From Okeania sp. SIO3I5 (GTDB taxonomy: Bacteria; Cyanobacteriota; Cyanobacteriia; Cyanobacteriales; Microcoleaceae), in contig NZ_JAAHHT010000048.1 in the NCBI RefSeq assembly GCF_010672085.1, positions 1 through 47,991 on the forward strand: a stretch of 47,991 bases of DNA, written 5' to 3'. How positions within the stretch are numbered: position 1 is the first letter of the stretch; each line of letters starts with the position of its first letter. A program made the translations under genes and the position numbers. Of the stretch, positions 36,815 to 46,196 are shown one piece after another. The notes below the pieces were generated by a model. That model searched no databases. It had not been told where the DNA came from and worked only from the letters and a program-made list of their open reading frames with translations.

Positions 36815-37327
36815 AGTTCGGTTTTAGAACCACGACAAATCAAGGCTTTCAGACCCCCAAATATACGCACCCCTTTGATTAAAAAATCAAATCGGCAAAT
36901 TTTGCCAAAACGACGACCCTCAAACCCGCTCCTGGCATGGCATCAACGCAGGTCAAGGAAAGAATCAGGGTTTCAGCGATTCTCCGAGGTGCGTATATGG
37001 GGTACCATGCAAAGATGAAAAACCACCTTTTAACCACTCCTTAAAGAGTAGAAATGACTAAAAAATTACTCCTATTCATTTGTCAAGGTTCTTTAGACCG
37101 TTACTCTTACTTTCAATATTAACCTTAACCTCACAAATTGTCAACCCCAAATTAATACCTAATTTCTGCCAAAAAAACTGGCCATTCAGTGAAGTCAGAA
37201 GTCAGAAGTTAGAAGTCAGAAGTTGTTTTTGTAACAGGGATTTCTGAACTCAGAAGATGGATACAGAACAAGAAGCGATCGCTTAAAATGAAGTTAGAAG
37301 TCAAAAGTTGTTTTTGAAACAGGGACT
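36815..37327 (-). promoter_or_regulatory. Likely CRISPR leader region with nested inverted repeats
   Basis: By orientation this is the leader side. TATACGCACC (36862-36871) and GGTGCGTATA (36988-36997) are perfect inverted repeats in arms that extend to 36855 and 37002. Inside are TTTGATTAAAAAATCAAA (36874-36891) and GGCAAATTTTGCC (36894-36906). Beyond 37016 it is AT-rich with AGAAGTC heptamers near 37195. The open frame crossing the repeats is not a gene. The exact leader boundary is not known. Confidence 0.5.
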
Positions 37328-37455
37328 TTGCTTTCTCAAGAAATAACTAGACGCAAACCTGTCAAAGCAGAATTTAGCGATCGCTGCCGAACAGTCTTTG
37401 AAAAACTTCGCCCTCAATTAATAGACAAATATTACAACCATTTTATTGCCGTCAA
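37328..37455 (+). pseudogene. Truncated remnant of a small cyanobacterial hypothetical gene
   Basis: From TTG 37328, EFSDRCRTVFEKLRPQLIDKY and NHFIAV resemble the start of a short cyanobacterial hypothetical family (FE-x-RPELI-x-x-Y-x-WFIAIEPDSGDY as I recall it). Homology stops at FIAV, where ATTATCC-type heptamer repeats take over. The C-terminal half is missing, so this is probably a gene cut by repeat expansion. Confidence 0.45.
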
Positions 37456-37491
37456 AATTATCCATTATCAATTATCCATTATCCATTATAA

Positions 37492-38079
37492 TTATTCTTC
37501 ATCCAACTCAAAATCCACTCTTTGATACAAATCTTGAAACGAAATTTCAAAATTAGCTGAAGCCAATTTTAAAACTGTTTCTCCTCCTTCATAATCTTTG
37601 AAAACCCATTGCCCATCCTCTTGTTTAAAATATTGAGCCACATAAAATCGATATTGATCAATTAAAAGATATTCCTGAAATTCAGGAATAGAACGATAAT
37701 ATTTGAACTTATCCGTCCAGTCATAATACCACGTCGATTCAGAAAGAACTTCCACAATAATTGAAGGATTAGTTACATTTGTCCTACCCTTTCCTTCATA
37801 AATTGGCTTTCCTTTAATTACCATTACGTCAGGATAGGTGAAAACGCCATGTTGCGGTATCGACAAGCGGACATCACTGATATAGATATCATATTCTTGC
37901 TCCTCAATTGTCAAAGGAAATTTGCGACAAAAATTCCCTGCAATTTGATTGTGATTAGTTGTGCCTCCTGACATAAGTATAATTTTTCCATCTCGATATT
38001 CATGTTTATCGATCGCCTTTTCTTCTAATGTCAAATATTCTTCAGGCGTGTATAACCGTTTTTCTGTTTGAATATTCAT
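37492..38079 (-). CDS. Uma2-family putative endonuclease (DUF820)
   Basis: A 195-residue PD-(D/E)xK-type nuclease-fold protein abundant in cyanobacteria. It has the N-terminal YTPEEYLTLEEKA, HEYRDGKIILMSG, the acidic YPDVMVI, and the core IVEVLSEST followed by DKFKYYRSIPEFQEYLLID. Predicted catalytic residues are the Asp of YPDV, the Glu of VEVLS and the Lys of DKFKYY. Uma2 proteins are linked to DNA cleavage, but their biological role is unclear. ATG 38079 with GGAGGT eight bases upstream is preferred over GTG 38082. It sits alone between repeat regions, near the CRISPR array. Confidence 0.92.
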   Translation of the reverse strand: MNIQTEKRLYTPEEYLTLEEKAIDKHEYRDGKIILMSGGTTNHNQIAGNFCRKFPLTIEEQEYDIYISDVRLSIPQHGVFTYPDVMVIKGKPIYEGKGRTNVTNPSIIVEVLSESTWYYDWTDKFKYYRSIPEFQEYLLIDQYRFYVAQYFKQEDGQWVFKDYEGGETVLKLASANFEISFQDLYQRVDFELDEE

Positions 38080-38537
38080 CACTCATTACCTCCAATATTT
38101 GCGCTCATAATTTTAGCAATTTGCTTGAGAATACTTAAAACATCATATAATATCAAATCCGCTGGCTTCGGAGTAATATAATTCTACCATCAGAAAAGAG
38201 TGAAAACTCCCAGTTGGTGAAGGGTTTGGAGACCAAACCCCTACAGTCTTGAATTATACCGATGCTACCGGATTTGATATAACTGATTCCTCCGAGGTAG
38301 CAGCAGTTAACGAAGTTAGAAGTCAGAAGTCAGAAGTCAGAAGTTATTTTTGGAGCAGGGATTTAAGCCCCGTTACAAAAATATTTCGCCTTAAAAGGCG
38401 GGGTTTTAGATCCAATTATTTTGATAAAAAAGATTAGATAAATCATATTGGGGAACACCTGCCGTCAACTGGTAATTAAGCTTGCAAACATTTCTGGAAA
38501 TTCTAAAATTCTAAATTCTAAATTCTAAATTCCAAAT
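38080..38537. other. Intergenic repeats
   Basis: AGAAGTC heptamers (38313-38345) are followed by a dispersed repeat (AAGGCGGGGTTTTAGA and CCAATTATTTTGATA) that recurs at about 43503-43575, where it again follows the heptamers. ATTCTAAATTCTAA runs precede the TPR gene stop. No gene is seen. Confidence 0.6.
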
Positions 38538-39452
38538 CTACCTTTTTTTCCTCAAAATATTCCAATCTATTCTCATCAAAAAATCCCAATCTCGTAACGC
38601 TACTCGCGGCCATAACCAATTTTGTCGAAGTTGAGGAATATCATATTCTCTAGCCGCTTCTTTCATTACCTTTGTTCGATATTGTAGCGCTCTCAACCAG
38701 CGTTCTCTTTGCTCATTTCCCTCAGAAGTTTGAGCAGATTTCATCATTACTAATCCAATCCCTGCATAGGCATTAAGAGCATCTTTTTGTTCAACTTCTG
38801 GAGTAGTAATACTCTCTGTTGAAATGTTATGCAATGGTTCTATTTCTGGTAAAATTTCTCCTGATAATTTTAAGACTTTGAACCAAGCATCATAAGCTTT
38901 TTTCAAGTCTCCTTTGGTATAGTAAGCAAAACCTATAGCATTTTGATATAGAACAGAATCAGGACTTTTATCGACTGCTTTTTCCCAGTAAAACAAGGCT
39001 TCATCTACAGTATAATTTCTATTTCCATCTTGAGCCAACTCCCAAACTAATCGACCGTATAAAAAATAGATTTCTGGGTCAATATTTTTGTTATTATTAG
39101 GTCTATTTTTGACAATATTAAGAGCTTCTTTTGCCTCTAAAAAAGCGCCTCTATTTAGCAGAGATTCTATAGCCTTTTTTCCAGCTTGAATATCATTCTT
39201 TTTAAATTGTTCAAGAGCTAATTTTTTTTCTGCTTCTACAGTATTAGCACTATAATTAATAGGTTGTTCTTTATTATATCTTTCAAGGTTAATTGGATCG
39301 GGAGTTAAAGATATAGTTTTTGAATAATTTACTGGTCGATTTTGAAATAACCAAACACCACCTAGAGTTAACAAAACAGCAATTAGGTGTGAAAGTATTC
39401 TGCCAGGAACTGAGTTAAAAAAAATTACCGTATTTTCATGTTTTTGTGTCAT
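38538..39452 (-). CDS. Membrane-anchored TPR protein, CHAT-free paralogue
   Basis: A 304-residue protein with one N-terminal membrane helix (about 18-38, ILSHLIAVLLTLGGVWLF) and TPR-like helical repeats: AIGFAYYTKGDLKKAYDAWFKVL and LNAYAGIGLVMMKSAQ. From the helix to the end it is homologous to residues about 525-795 of the CHAT protein encoded at 40146-42548 (shared KKNDIQAGK/QNDIQAGK, FAYYTKGD, LRQNWLWPR/LQKNWLWSP). It has no CHAT domain. ATG 39452 was chosen over TTG 39458. It lies downstream of the CHAT gene on the same strand, separated by repeats, and may be a soluble-face partner, competitor or duplicated fragment. Confidence 0.87.
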   Translation of the reverse strand: MTQKHENTVIFFNSVPGRILSHLIAVLLTLGGVWLFQNRPVNYSKTISLTPDPINLERYNKEQPINYSANTVEAEKKLALEQFKKNDIQAGKKAIESLLNRGAFLEAKEALNIVKNRPNNNKNIDPEIYFLYGRLVWELAQDGNRNYTVDEALFYWEKAVDKSPDSVLYQNAIGFAYYTKGDLKKAYDAWFKVLKLSGEILPEIEPLHNISTESITTPEVEQKDALNAYAGIGLVMMKSAQTSEGNEQRERWLRALQYRTKVMKEAAREYDIPQLRQNWLWPRVALRDWDFLMRIDWNILRKKR

Positions 39453-40145
39453 GTTCAATAATTAATAATTAATAATTATAGCAATTCTCACCCTTTGTGA
39501 GGTACAGTGCTGGAAATCCCCCCTAACCCCCCTTTGAAAGGGGGGAACTGGAAATCTCCCCTATCCTGTAATAAATTTAACAGATGTGGGTAAAGCATAA
39601 CTTTGTAAGGGGTGAGCCTTCAAAGTCCCCCTTACAAAGGGGGATTTAGGGGGATTGTAAATGTACTTCATAACTGTGGGAATTGCTATAATAATTACCT
39701 CTTCTTTTTAATAATCAGTATTTCAAGATAAAGCTTCAGCAGTCGGTACTGATAACTAATAACTGATAACTAATGAAACAGTCCTGCCTTGGTAAGGGGT
39801 GAGCCTTCAAAGTCCCCCTTACAAAGGGGGATTTAGGGGGATTGTAAATGTACTTCATAACTGTGGGAATTACTATAATAATTACCTCTTCTTTTTAATA
39901 ATCAGTATTTCAAGATAAAGCTTCAGCAGTCGGTACTGATAACTAATAACTGATAACTAATGAAACAGTCCTGCCTTTGTAAGGGGTGAGCCTTCAAAGT
40001 CCCCCTTACAAAGGGGGATTTAGGGGGATTGTAAATGTACTTCATAACTGTGGGAATTACTATAATAATTACCTCTTCTTTTTAATAATCAGTATTTCAA
40101 GATAAAGCTTCAGCAGTCGGTACTGATAACTAATAAATGAAATAA
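39453..40145. repeat. 187-bp tandem array between the two TPR-module genes
   Basis: Three copies of a 187-bp unit occupy about 39590-40140; the ATAATTACCT phase points are 39691, 39878 and 40065. Each has a C/G-rich palindrome (CCCCCTTACAAAGGGGG), ATGTACTTCATAACTGTGGG, and CTGATAACTAATAA-type heptamers. Upstream, TAATTATAGCAATTCTCAC (near 39475) is the inverted match of GTGGGAATTGCTATAATAAT (near 39677). The array abuts the CHAT stop codon. Confidence 0.85.
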
Positions 40146-42548
40146 CTAAGCCAGCTCTTCTGAATTTTTATTACCTTTAAATGGCTGCCGCTCTCGAAGC
40201 TTCAATAGTAAATCCCAATCTTGACGCGCTCTAGGAGACCACAACCAATTTTTTTGTAATTGTAGGATATGAAATTCTTGACCAGCTTCTCTCATAACTT
40301 TACCAGCATATTTGAATGCTTGAACAGGATTTTTTTGTAAATTTTTAGCATATTTAAGTGTCACTAATCCTAGACCTGCATGAGCATTTAGAACTTCTCT
40401 ATTCTTAACAGATAAATTTCTATGATCATTATAAGAAACAGGACGAGCTTTTTCTATTTCTGGGACAATTTCTCCAGATAAATGTAACACTTTCAACCAA
40501 GCTGCATAAGCTTTTTCTATATCTCCTTTGGTGTAATAAGCAAAGCCTAAAGCATTTTGATATTGAATATTCTCTGGTTTTTTGGCAGCCGCTTTTTCCC
40601 AATAGTTTATAGCTTCATCTATCAGATTATTTTGATTGCTATCTTGGAATAATTCCCAAGCTAATCTACCTTTGAGAAAATTGATTTCTGGAGCATTGCT
40701 GAGTTTTTCTGGCACAGCAGTTATTGTTTCTGCTGCTTTGACTAATTCTCCTTGTTCTAATAATGTTTCAACTACCATTTTACCAGCTTGAATATCATTT
40801 TGATTAAACTGTTGAATTGCTAGAGTCTGTACTTCTGGAATACTATTAATTGGCTGATTAACAAGTCTAATCCTGTTATATTCATAGTTCAAAGTTGGAG
40901 CTGGAGCTTTGGGCAATTTAGCACTGGTTGGTAATTGACGATTGACACTAATCAGGTTAGTACCAAAAAATAACATCATTCCTGAAATTGCATATCCTAA
41001 TGTTTTTTTCCAGGAAAACTTTTGAGACTTTTTCTCAGTATTTGATGTCGCGACTATTGACTGATTTGATTCTTCACTACTTTCTGTAGGTGTTATTAAA
41101 TCTTCTGGTTTTTCATAGTCCTGATTCTCTAATTGTTTTCCTATTTCTATTTCTTGCAATATCTCCTGAAGTGTCATCTGGAATGTCATTACTTCCTCTT
41201 TACTCTCTTCAACTTGCTGATTCAAATTATCAGTTTCAGGTTCAGTAAAATATTCTTCCTCGTTCTCCAGTTGCTCCAGTTCGATATCTGGTTGTACGCG
41301 AGTTGAATCTTCTGGGTACTCAAAAGATTCAATCTTTTCATCAATAGGCATCGGGAGATCCTCTTCTATTTCATTTTGAGAATAGTTTTGTTGTTCAATT
41401 AAATATCCACCAAAATCTTGATGTAGATAAACAACAGGCAATGCCCAATAAAGTTCATGTGAACCGTACGCAGAAATCAAACCTTGTCTTGCCCGACTCA
41501 AACTTAAATCTATCGGATAACCTTGGTTAAGGTTACGATAAAACAAGCGTGTCAGAATCAGAGAAACCTCATCTGGAATTCGTTCTGCCATTGCCAACAC
41601 TCCCGGAATTCCTCGTTTTACCATAGCTTCCGCTAAGTTAATCTCTACTCCCTCATCAGTGGAGTGAACAATATGGTTGTAAGCACCTCGACAGGAATTG
41701 AATACCGCCATCTGAATACCATTGTTAACTAGCAAACCTGCTAGATCCTTACCACTCAGACTTTCTGTTAAACCTGTGATATTACTCACTAGAGATATTT
41801 CACCACCAGAAATACCCCAGGTGCTATGACCTGCATAATGGAAAACTTGATATTTACCTTGTTCCAATGCTTGGGTAAGTTGTTCGCGTCCTGGTTGCCG
41901 AAGAATATCTAGATGAATCTGAGTTTCCCCACTATTTTTTTGCAGTTCTTCTTGTAATGCCTCATATTCTTTTTCTAATTGTAGACTGTCCTTATCACTA
42001 GGAGTAGCGATCGCCATCAAGATTTTTAATGGTTCTTCAGATGTTAAGATCCGGGTAGATTTAGGTAAGCAGGTATTAGGTTGATAGCGAGAGAAGACAA
42101 TATCAGTACCAGTTGCCAAGGGGCGATCGCCTACATGGAGTACCTCCCAAGGCAAACTGGATATACGTCTGTCTTTAGTACCTAGACGTAACTGTAAAAC
42201 CTCGCCTCGATTATGAGCGATTCCTTGGGCACAACTCCAGCTATCTCTCAGGGTATCTTTGAACAGTTGTTGATACATTTCTTGGCCTAATGCCACTAAA
42301 TTTGGGGTTACTACTTCCCCCGATCTGGCCACAACCTGATCGGGAATTACTACCTGAGAATTGGACTTTCCTTCTAGGAGATCGATTAATGGATCGCGAA
42401 ATAGGTGACGTGCTTGGGCCAGCCATTGTTCTACAGGCCATTGGACTCTTTCTTCTGCCAAGAGGCCACCAGCAGGTACTTTTTCGGTGCGGACAAAATA
42501 TTCGTCTTCTCCCAGGGGAGTAATTGAAATATGAAATTCTTGAGTCAC
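40146..42548 (-). CDS. CHAT caspase-like protease with membrane helix and TPR module
   Basis: An 800-residue protein. The N-terminal ~380 residues include a CHAT domain with His241 (VFHYAGHSTW) and Cys286 (VFNSCRGAYN), the expected dyad, plus the upstream LPWEVLHVG and PLKILMAIATP strands. Residues about 385-510 are an acidic, low-complexity linker. One membrane helix follows near 525-545 (TLGYAISGMMLFFGTNLI), then a C-terminal TPR module shared with the neighbouring CHAT-free protein. The protease would face the cytoplasm and the TPRs the other side of the membrane, although topology is inferred. The start codon is GTG 42548, with AAGGA upstream. Substrate unknown. Confidence 0.92.
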   Translation of the reverse strand: MTQEFHISITPLGEDEYFVRTEKVPAGGLLAEERVQWPVEQWLAQARHLFRDPLIDLLEGKSNSQVVIPDQVVARSGEVVTPNLVALGQEMYQQLFKDTLRDSWSCAQGIAHNRGEVLQLRLGTKDRRISSLPWEVLHVGDRPLATGTDIVFSRYQPNTCLPKSTRILTSEEPLKILMAIATPSDKDSLQLEKEYEALQEELQKNSGETQIHLDILRQPGREQLTQALEQGKYQVFHYAGHSTWGISGGEISLVSNITGLTESLSGKDLAGLLVNNGIQMAVFNSCRGAYNHIVHSTDEGVEINLAEAMVKRGIPGVLAMAERIPDEVSLILTRLFYRNLNQGYPIDLSLSRARQGLISAYGSHELYWALPVVYLHQDFGGYLIEQQNYSQNEIEEDLPMPIDEKIESFEYPEDSTRVQPDIELEQLENEEEYFTEPETDNLNQQVEESKEEVMTFQMTLQEILQEIEIGKQLENQDYEKPEDLITPTESSEESNQSIVATSNTEKKSQKFSWKKTLGYAISGMMLFFGTNLISVNRQLPTSAKLPKAPAPTLNYEYNRIRLVNQPINSIPEVQTLAIQQFNQNDIQAGKMVVETLLEQGELVKAAETITAVPEKLSNAPEINFLKGRLAWELFQDSNQNNLIDEAINYWEKAAAKKPENIQYQNALGFAYYTKGDIEKAYAAWLKVLHLSGEIVPEIEKARPVSYNDHRNLSVKNREVLNAHAGLGLVTLKYAKNLQKNPVQAFKYAGKVMREAGQEFHILQLQKNWLWSPRARQDWDLLLKLRERQPFKGNKNSEELA

Positions 42549-43141
42549 TTGTTTTTTATCCTTCTGCTCAATTTATTCCGCCAAAACTCCCGATCTTCGC
42601 TTTTATCTGTGAATACATGGAAAAGAAATGACGGCTGTGGTTTTGATGCTAGTCTAAATCAGGCTATTGCTGGTTATGATTTCCCAGGACTAGCAATTTG
42701 CACGCTTAGTTTTGGCGTTATCTATCACTAACTTGACTGTTGGGATTACTGCAGACTTGTTAGTTAGATAAGGTAACGCTGATTTTTTTTGCCTCTTGCT
42801 CTATTTTAGTATTAGATTTTTGAGGACTTATCTTTAACCTTCCTATACAACTACTTATTAACTAATTCAGGAGTGCTTTTTGGATAATTTGACCATCAGC
42901 ACTAAAATATTAATTTAGTAGACTGACACAACTAAAATGGTATGATAAGGGTAGGTTGGGTTAAGGAACCAAACCCAATAATAATAAAGCTTTGTTGGGT
43001 TTCATTTCGTTCTACAAAGACCGACATTTCTAAGCGTGTCATGCCACTACTAGACTAAAACTAAGTATTAATTCGGTTAAATACTTACATTTTAATTTGC
43101 GGCCAGACATCTAAAATAGTAGATATTGGGTAGCAAGTAGC

Positions 43142-43196
43142 AATAGGAATTATTAATCTGGTTAAACTGACTAAATGACAGATTAACCTATTTTTT
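43142..43196 (+). terminator. Possible terminator-like hairpin
   Basis: AATAGG (43142-43147) pairs with CCTATT (43187-43192), and TTAATCTG (43153-43160) with CAGATTAA (43179-43186). A T-run follows. No gene reads into it from the left on the plus strand, so its role is unclear. Confidence 0.3.
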
Positions 43197-43630
43197 CCCC
43201 TAGACAATATTATATGTAAAAAGTTTCTTTGTTGTCTGCTTTATTGACTATAAATTTTTTCTGCTTATCATAACTGTATTTGTTTTTAGTCATTAAATCA
43301 CCCCTTTTCGATTGATATAATACCAAATTATCAATTAATATTGTGAATCCGGTAGGTGAAACCATCATTTTTTTATATCATTGAAAGCTCAAAAGCTATT
43401 GAGTCAAGATTGTCTAGATATCGGCAAATTTTGCTGTAGAGTTGGTATCGGTTAACGAAGTCAGAAGTCAGAAGTTAGAAGTCAGAAGTTGACGCATGTA
43501 ACGGGGATGCGCGAGCAACCCTCTAAAAACATTTCGCTGATACTGGCGGGGTTTTAGACCCAATTATTTTGATAATATTAATGGTATATCTCTAATATTA
43601 TGTCTTGCGTGAATAACCAGAATAAAAAAT

Positions 43631-43658
43631 GTAGGGACGTTCCATGGAACGTCCCTAC
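43631..43658. repeat. 28-bp perfect palindrome
   Basis: GTAGGGACGTTCCATGGAAC begins this exact palindrome centred on CCATGG; it is identical to the core at 30148-30179. Confidence 0.8.
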
Positions 43659-43727
43659 ATTGGTCTACCAAAATGAAAACTGCTGTAATGTGCAAATCTT
43701 TCTAAATTCTCTTCCTTTCTGACTACT

Positions 43728-43776
43728 GTAGGGGCGATTCGCGTTTGCTCCGCATTCCGCAGGAAATCGCCCCTAC
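43728..43776. repeat. Hairpin element with GTAGGGGCGATT arms
   Basis: GTAGGGGCGATT (43728-43739) and AATCGCCCCTAC (43765-43776) are exact complements around a 25-nt loop. It is another member of the palindrome families scattered through the window. Confidence 0.7.
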
Positions 43777-43832
43777 GACTCCTGACTCCTAGATTAACTA
43801 TCTAAATTATACCGATGCTACCGGACATGATA

Positions 43833-46196
43833 TCAACTATTCATCTGAGATGACAACAAAAATTGTGTAAAATTCTCAAAAAACTCAGCTTTAGATAAAT
43901 AACCATCCCGGTTAACATCACTAACTTTCCAGAAACTTTCAATCTCTGGCTCACTATAACCAAGCTCCTTAAACTTAGCTTCAATTTCAGACATTTCTAA
44001 AATACCATCTTTATTGACATCAATCTCTTCAAAAACTTGCAGTATAGAATCCTTAAAAAGTGCCTGAGAAAAAGCTTTACGAAGCCCCTTTTCAATTACA
44101 TCTAAAAACGAACCTTTTTTAGTTTCGGTTAACCAAGGGTCCATAACTGTAGATCGCAACACCGTGATCGAATCACCCACAGAATCTCCTACTCCCAAAC
44201 GACGTTTATAATTTTCTACGAATATTTCTCCATAATTAGGATTATCAAAATCCGTTGTACTCACAATCAAATCATAACTATATATATCATGTCCTGGCTT
44301 AATACTAAGCTGGTCATACATAGCTTTATTTAAGCGATTTGCCAGATTCAAATCAGTATTCAGAGAGCCATCTGGATGTTTAAAATTAAAAGCATAAGTC
44401 AATATATTTTGGTCTGGACCTATTTCTGATAATAATGCCATAGCTTCCGGATCTGCCAAAATTTCTTGATTACTTTTACCATCAATTCTGTCTCGAATAA
44501 ACCTAATTTGTTGCTCAACATCACCCCCGTTAATTTCAGCAGGAAGTCGCGGTACAGGAACAACAATAAAACGATCTTCAGGATCTGCCATGCACAACAG
44601 TTTGGCATAAAGTTTTTTACAACTAAATAGAGCCTTACCATGAATTTTCCCATACCCACTCTTAGTCGGGCGAATTACCCGATGACTCAGATAAACAGCG
44701 GCAGCAGCAGCACCTGGCTTCGATCCCTCTACACCGTAAATACCTATTGTTGGCTCCGCTTCACCGTGAGAAATATAGGGAGCTTTAAATGTCACCATAT
44801 CTCGCATTGCTGAGTTGCGGTAACAAAGAGCGCCTGCGGGATAAGGAATATAACCAGATTTATGAGGATCGATAGTAATGGAATCAGCATTTCCCAAAGC
44901 TTGAAACTGTTGGGTGACATAAGCACTTAAATTGACCTCAGCACTGGGTTTTTGTTGACTCTCAGGAATTTCTAGTAGTTTGGTATCGTCTTCCCGCAAC
45001 AAAGCTGCAAAATAACCTCCCCAAGCTGCATCGCCATGAACTGTAAATTCTAGCCCTGCGGGGCGGTATTTCTGTTCTCGTAGTTTCAAAACTTCTTGAA
45101 TGGGATCGACAGCACTCTCTTCTGTACTACCAATAACTGCAACTACTGTATATACTGGTCTTTTTTCGGCTAGACATTCGTTGATAATTTTCTCTAATTC
45201 GGGAATACTCATCCGTGCGTCTTCATCAACAGGAACATTAATTATATTTGATGAACCTATTCCCAGAATTGCAGCAGCTTTGGGAAAAGAGTAGTGTTTT
45301 GTTCCCGGAACTAGAAATACTGGTAACGCTGCAATATCCCTGAGAAACTTATGGGAAAATTCTTGTATTCCTATATTTTGCAGAGAATATTTTGAGACAG
45401 CTTCGGCGATCGCTTCACTATTTATTTCATATTCTTGAGTCAAACGACTGGGTAAAGCCAGAATGTCATCACTTTTGAGATTTAGCAACGACCAGGTATC
45501 AAGTTCAATAAGCAGTTTTGACTCACCAGTAGGGAGAGAAATTTTAATATTTTTTGCTGCTGCGAGGGAGGATTCATTTTTCAGCGCTGCCTGAAAAGCA
45601 ATGGGATAAAACTTGAGATTTCTTGCAGACCAGATTGCTTCAATATTAGCAACAGTACCTCCACAAGTTATATGTCCCCAAGGTCGAATCGCTCCCTTTT
45701 CAATTTCAGTTTCATCTGGAATCGTGTAACCCAACATTCGACAAAGGTCATCCCCGACCCACATTTCCAGAAGTGTTGTTGCAGTTGAGGCTTCAAAAGC
45801 AACATTGTTAGGGTTATACAACATTGCTCCAAAGTAACCTAGAATAGCAGGCATCGTCATATCCCAGAGCATATGGCCTTGATAGCGCATACTGAAGAAA
45901 GGAACAGATTTTTTGAGGAATGCTAGCAAGGATTGAAAGTTTTCTTTTACCGAAGCGATCGCCTGAATATATTCTGGTTGTTGTTTTATTTGTTCGGTGA
46001 TATGGGTGGGATCGCCTGGGTGGAAGTTTCGTCGCCAAAATGCTTGATCACGTACTGCTTCTACGATTAACTGCTCCAGTTTATCGGCATTTTCAGCCTT
46101 TGAGCCTAAAAACCATCCTTCTAAAGAGGTGCTTCCTGAGTCTTGAGCATTGAGAATATCCAGCAGCTCTTGAATTTGAGAATTATTTGATTTCAT
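43833..46196 (-). CDS. Tyrosine-decarboxylase-like PLP enzyme with C-terminal EF-hands
   Basis: A 787-residue group II PLP-dependent decarboxylase. It resembles bacterial tyrosine decarboxylases along its length: FLGSKAENADKLEQLI, FWRRNFHPGDP, RYQGHMLWDMTMPAILGYF and NNVAFEASTATTLLEMWVG. The cofactor-binding Lys446 is in DPHKSGYIPYPAG, and the HGDAAWGGYF motif supplies the PLP-ring Asp. The C-terminus adds two canonical 12-residue EF-hand loops: DVNKDGILEMSE (726-737) and DVNRDGYLSKAE (760-771). Both have all expected Ca2+ ligands. Amine production may therefore be calcium-controlled; this fusion is unusual. Substrate assignment is tentative. It is divergent from the alcohol dehydrogenase gene. 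Confidence 0.88.
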   Translation of the reverse strand: MKSNNSQIQELLDILNAQDSGSTSLEGWFLGSKAENADKLEQLIVEAVRDQAFWRRNFHPGDPTHITEQIKQQPEYIQAIASVKENFQSLLAFLKKSVPFFSMRYQGHMLWDMTMPAILGYFGAMLYNPNNVAFEASTATTLLEMWVGDDLCRMLGYTIPDETEIEKGAIRPWGHITCGGTVANIEAIWSARNLKFYPIAFQAALKNESSLAAAKNIKISLPTGESKLLIELDTWSLLNLKSDDILALPSRLTQEYEINSEAIAEAVSKYSLQNIGIQEFSHKFLRDIAALPVFLVPGTKHYSFPKAAAILGIGSSNIINVPVDEDARMSIPELEKIINECLAEKRPVYTVVAVIGSTEESAVDPIQEVLKLREQKYRPAGLEFTVHGDAAWGGYFAALLREDDTKLLEIPESQQKPSAEVNLSAYVTQQFQALGNADSITIDPHKSGYIPYPAGALCYRNSAMRDMVTFKAPYISHGEAEPTIGIYGVEGSKPGAAAAAVYLSHRVIRPTKSGYGKIHGKALFSCKKLYAKLLCMADPEDRFIVVPVPRLPAEINGGDVEQQIRFIRDRIDGKSNQEILADPEAMALLSEIGPDQNILTYAFNFKHPDGSLNTDLNLANRLNKAMYDQLSIKPGHDIYSYDLIVSTTDFDNPNYGEIFVENYKRRLGVGDSVGDSITVLRSTVMDPWLTETKKGSFLDVIEKGLRKAFSQALFKDSILQVFEEIDVNKDGILEMSEIEAKFKELGYSEPEIESFWKVSDVNRDGYLSKAEFFENFTQFLLSSQMNS

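Larger units (their letters stand above)
42549..43832. other. Long intergenic region with palindromic elements
   Basis: No gene can be supported. It holds a GTAGGTTGGGTT…AACCCAAC-type repeat (42952-42978), a possible hairpin terminator (43142-43196), AGAAGTC heptamers (43453-43489), the GGCGGGGTTTTAGA repeat (43548), a perfect palindrome at 43631-43658, and a hairpin at 43728-43776. Confidence 0.6.

Noticed and set aside
36704-37018. Plus-strand frame of 104 codons
   Set aside because: It runs across CRISPR repeats and spacers into the leader, with the repeated peptide VSINSASGEALE being translated repeat DNA.
42531-42731. Plus-strand frame opposite the CHAT gene start
   Set aside because: Overlaps the CHAT promoter/start antisense; no support.
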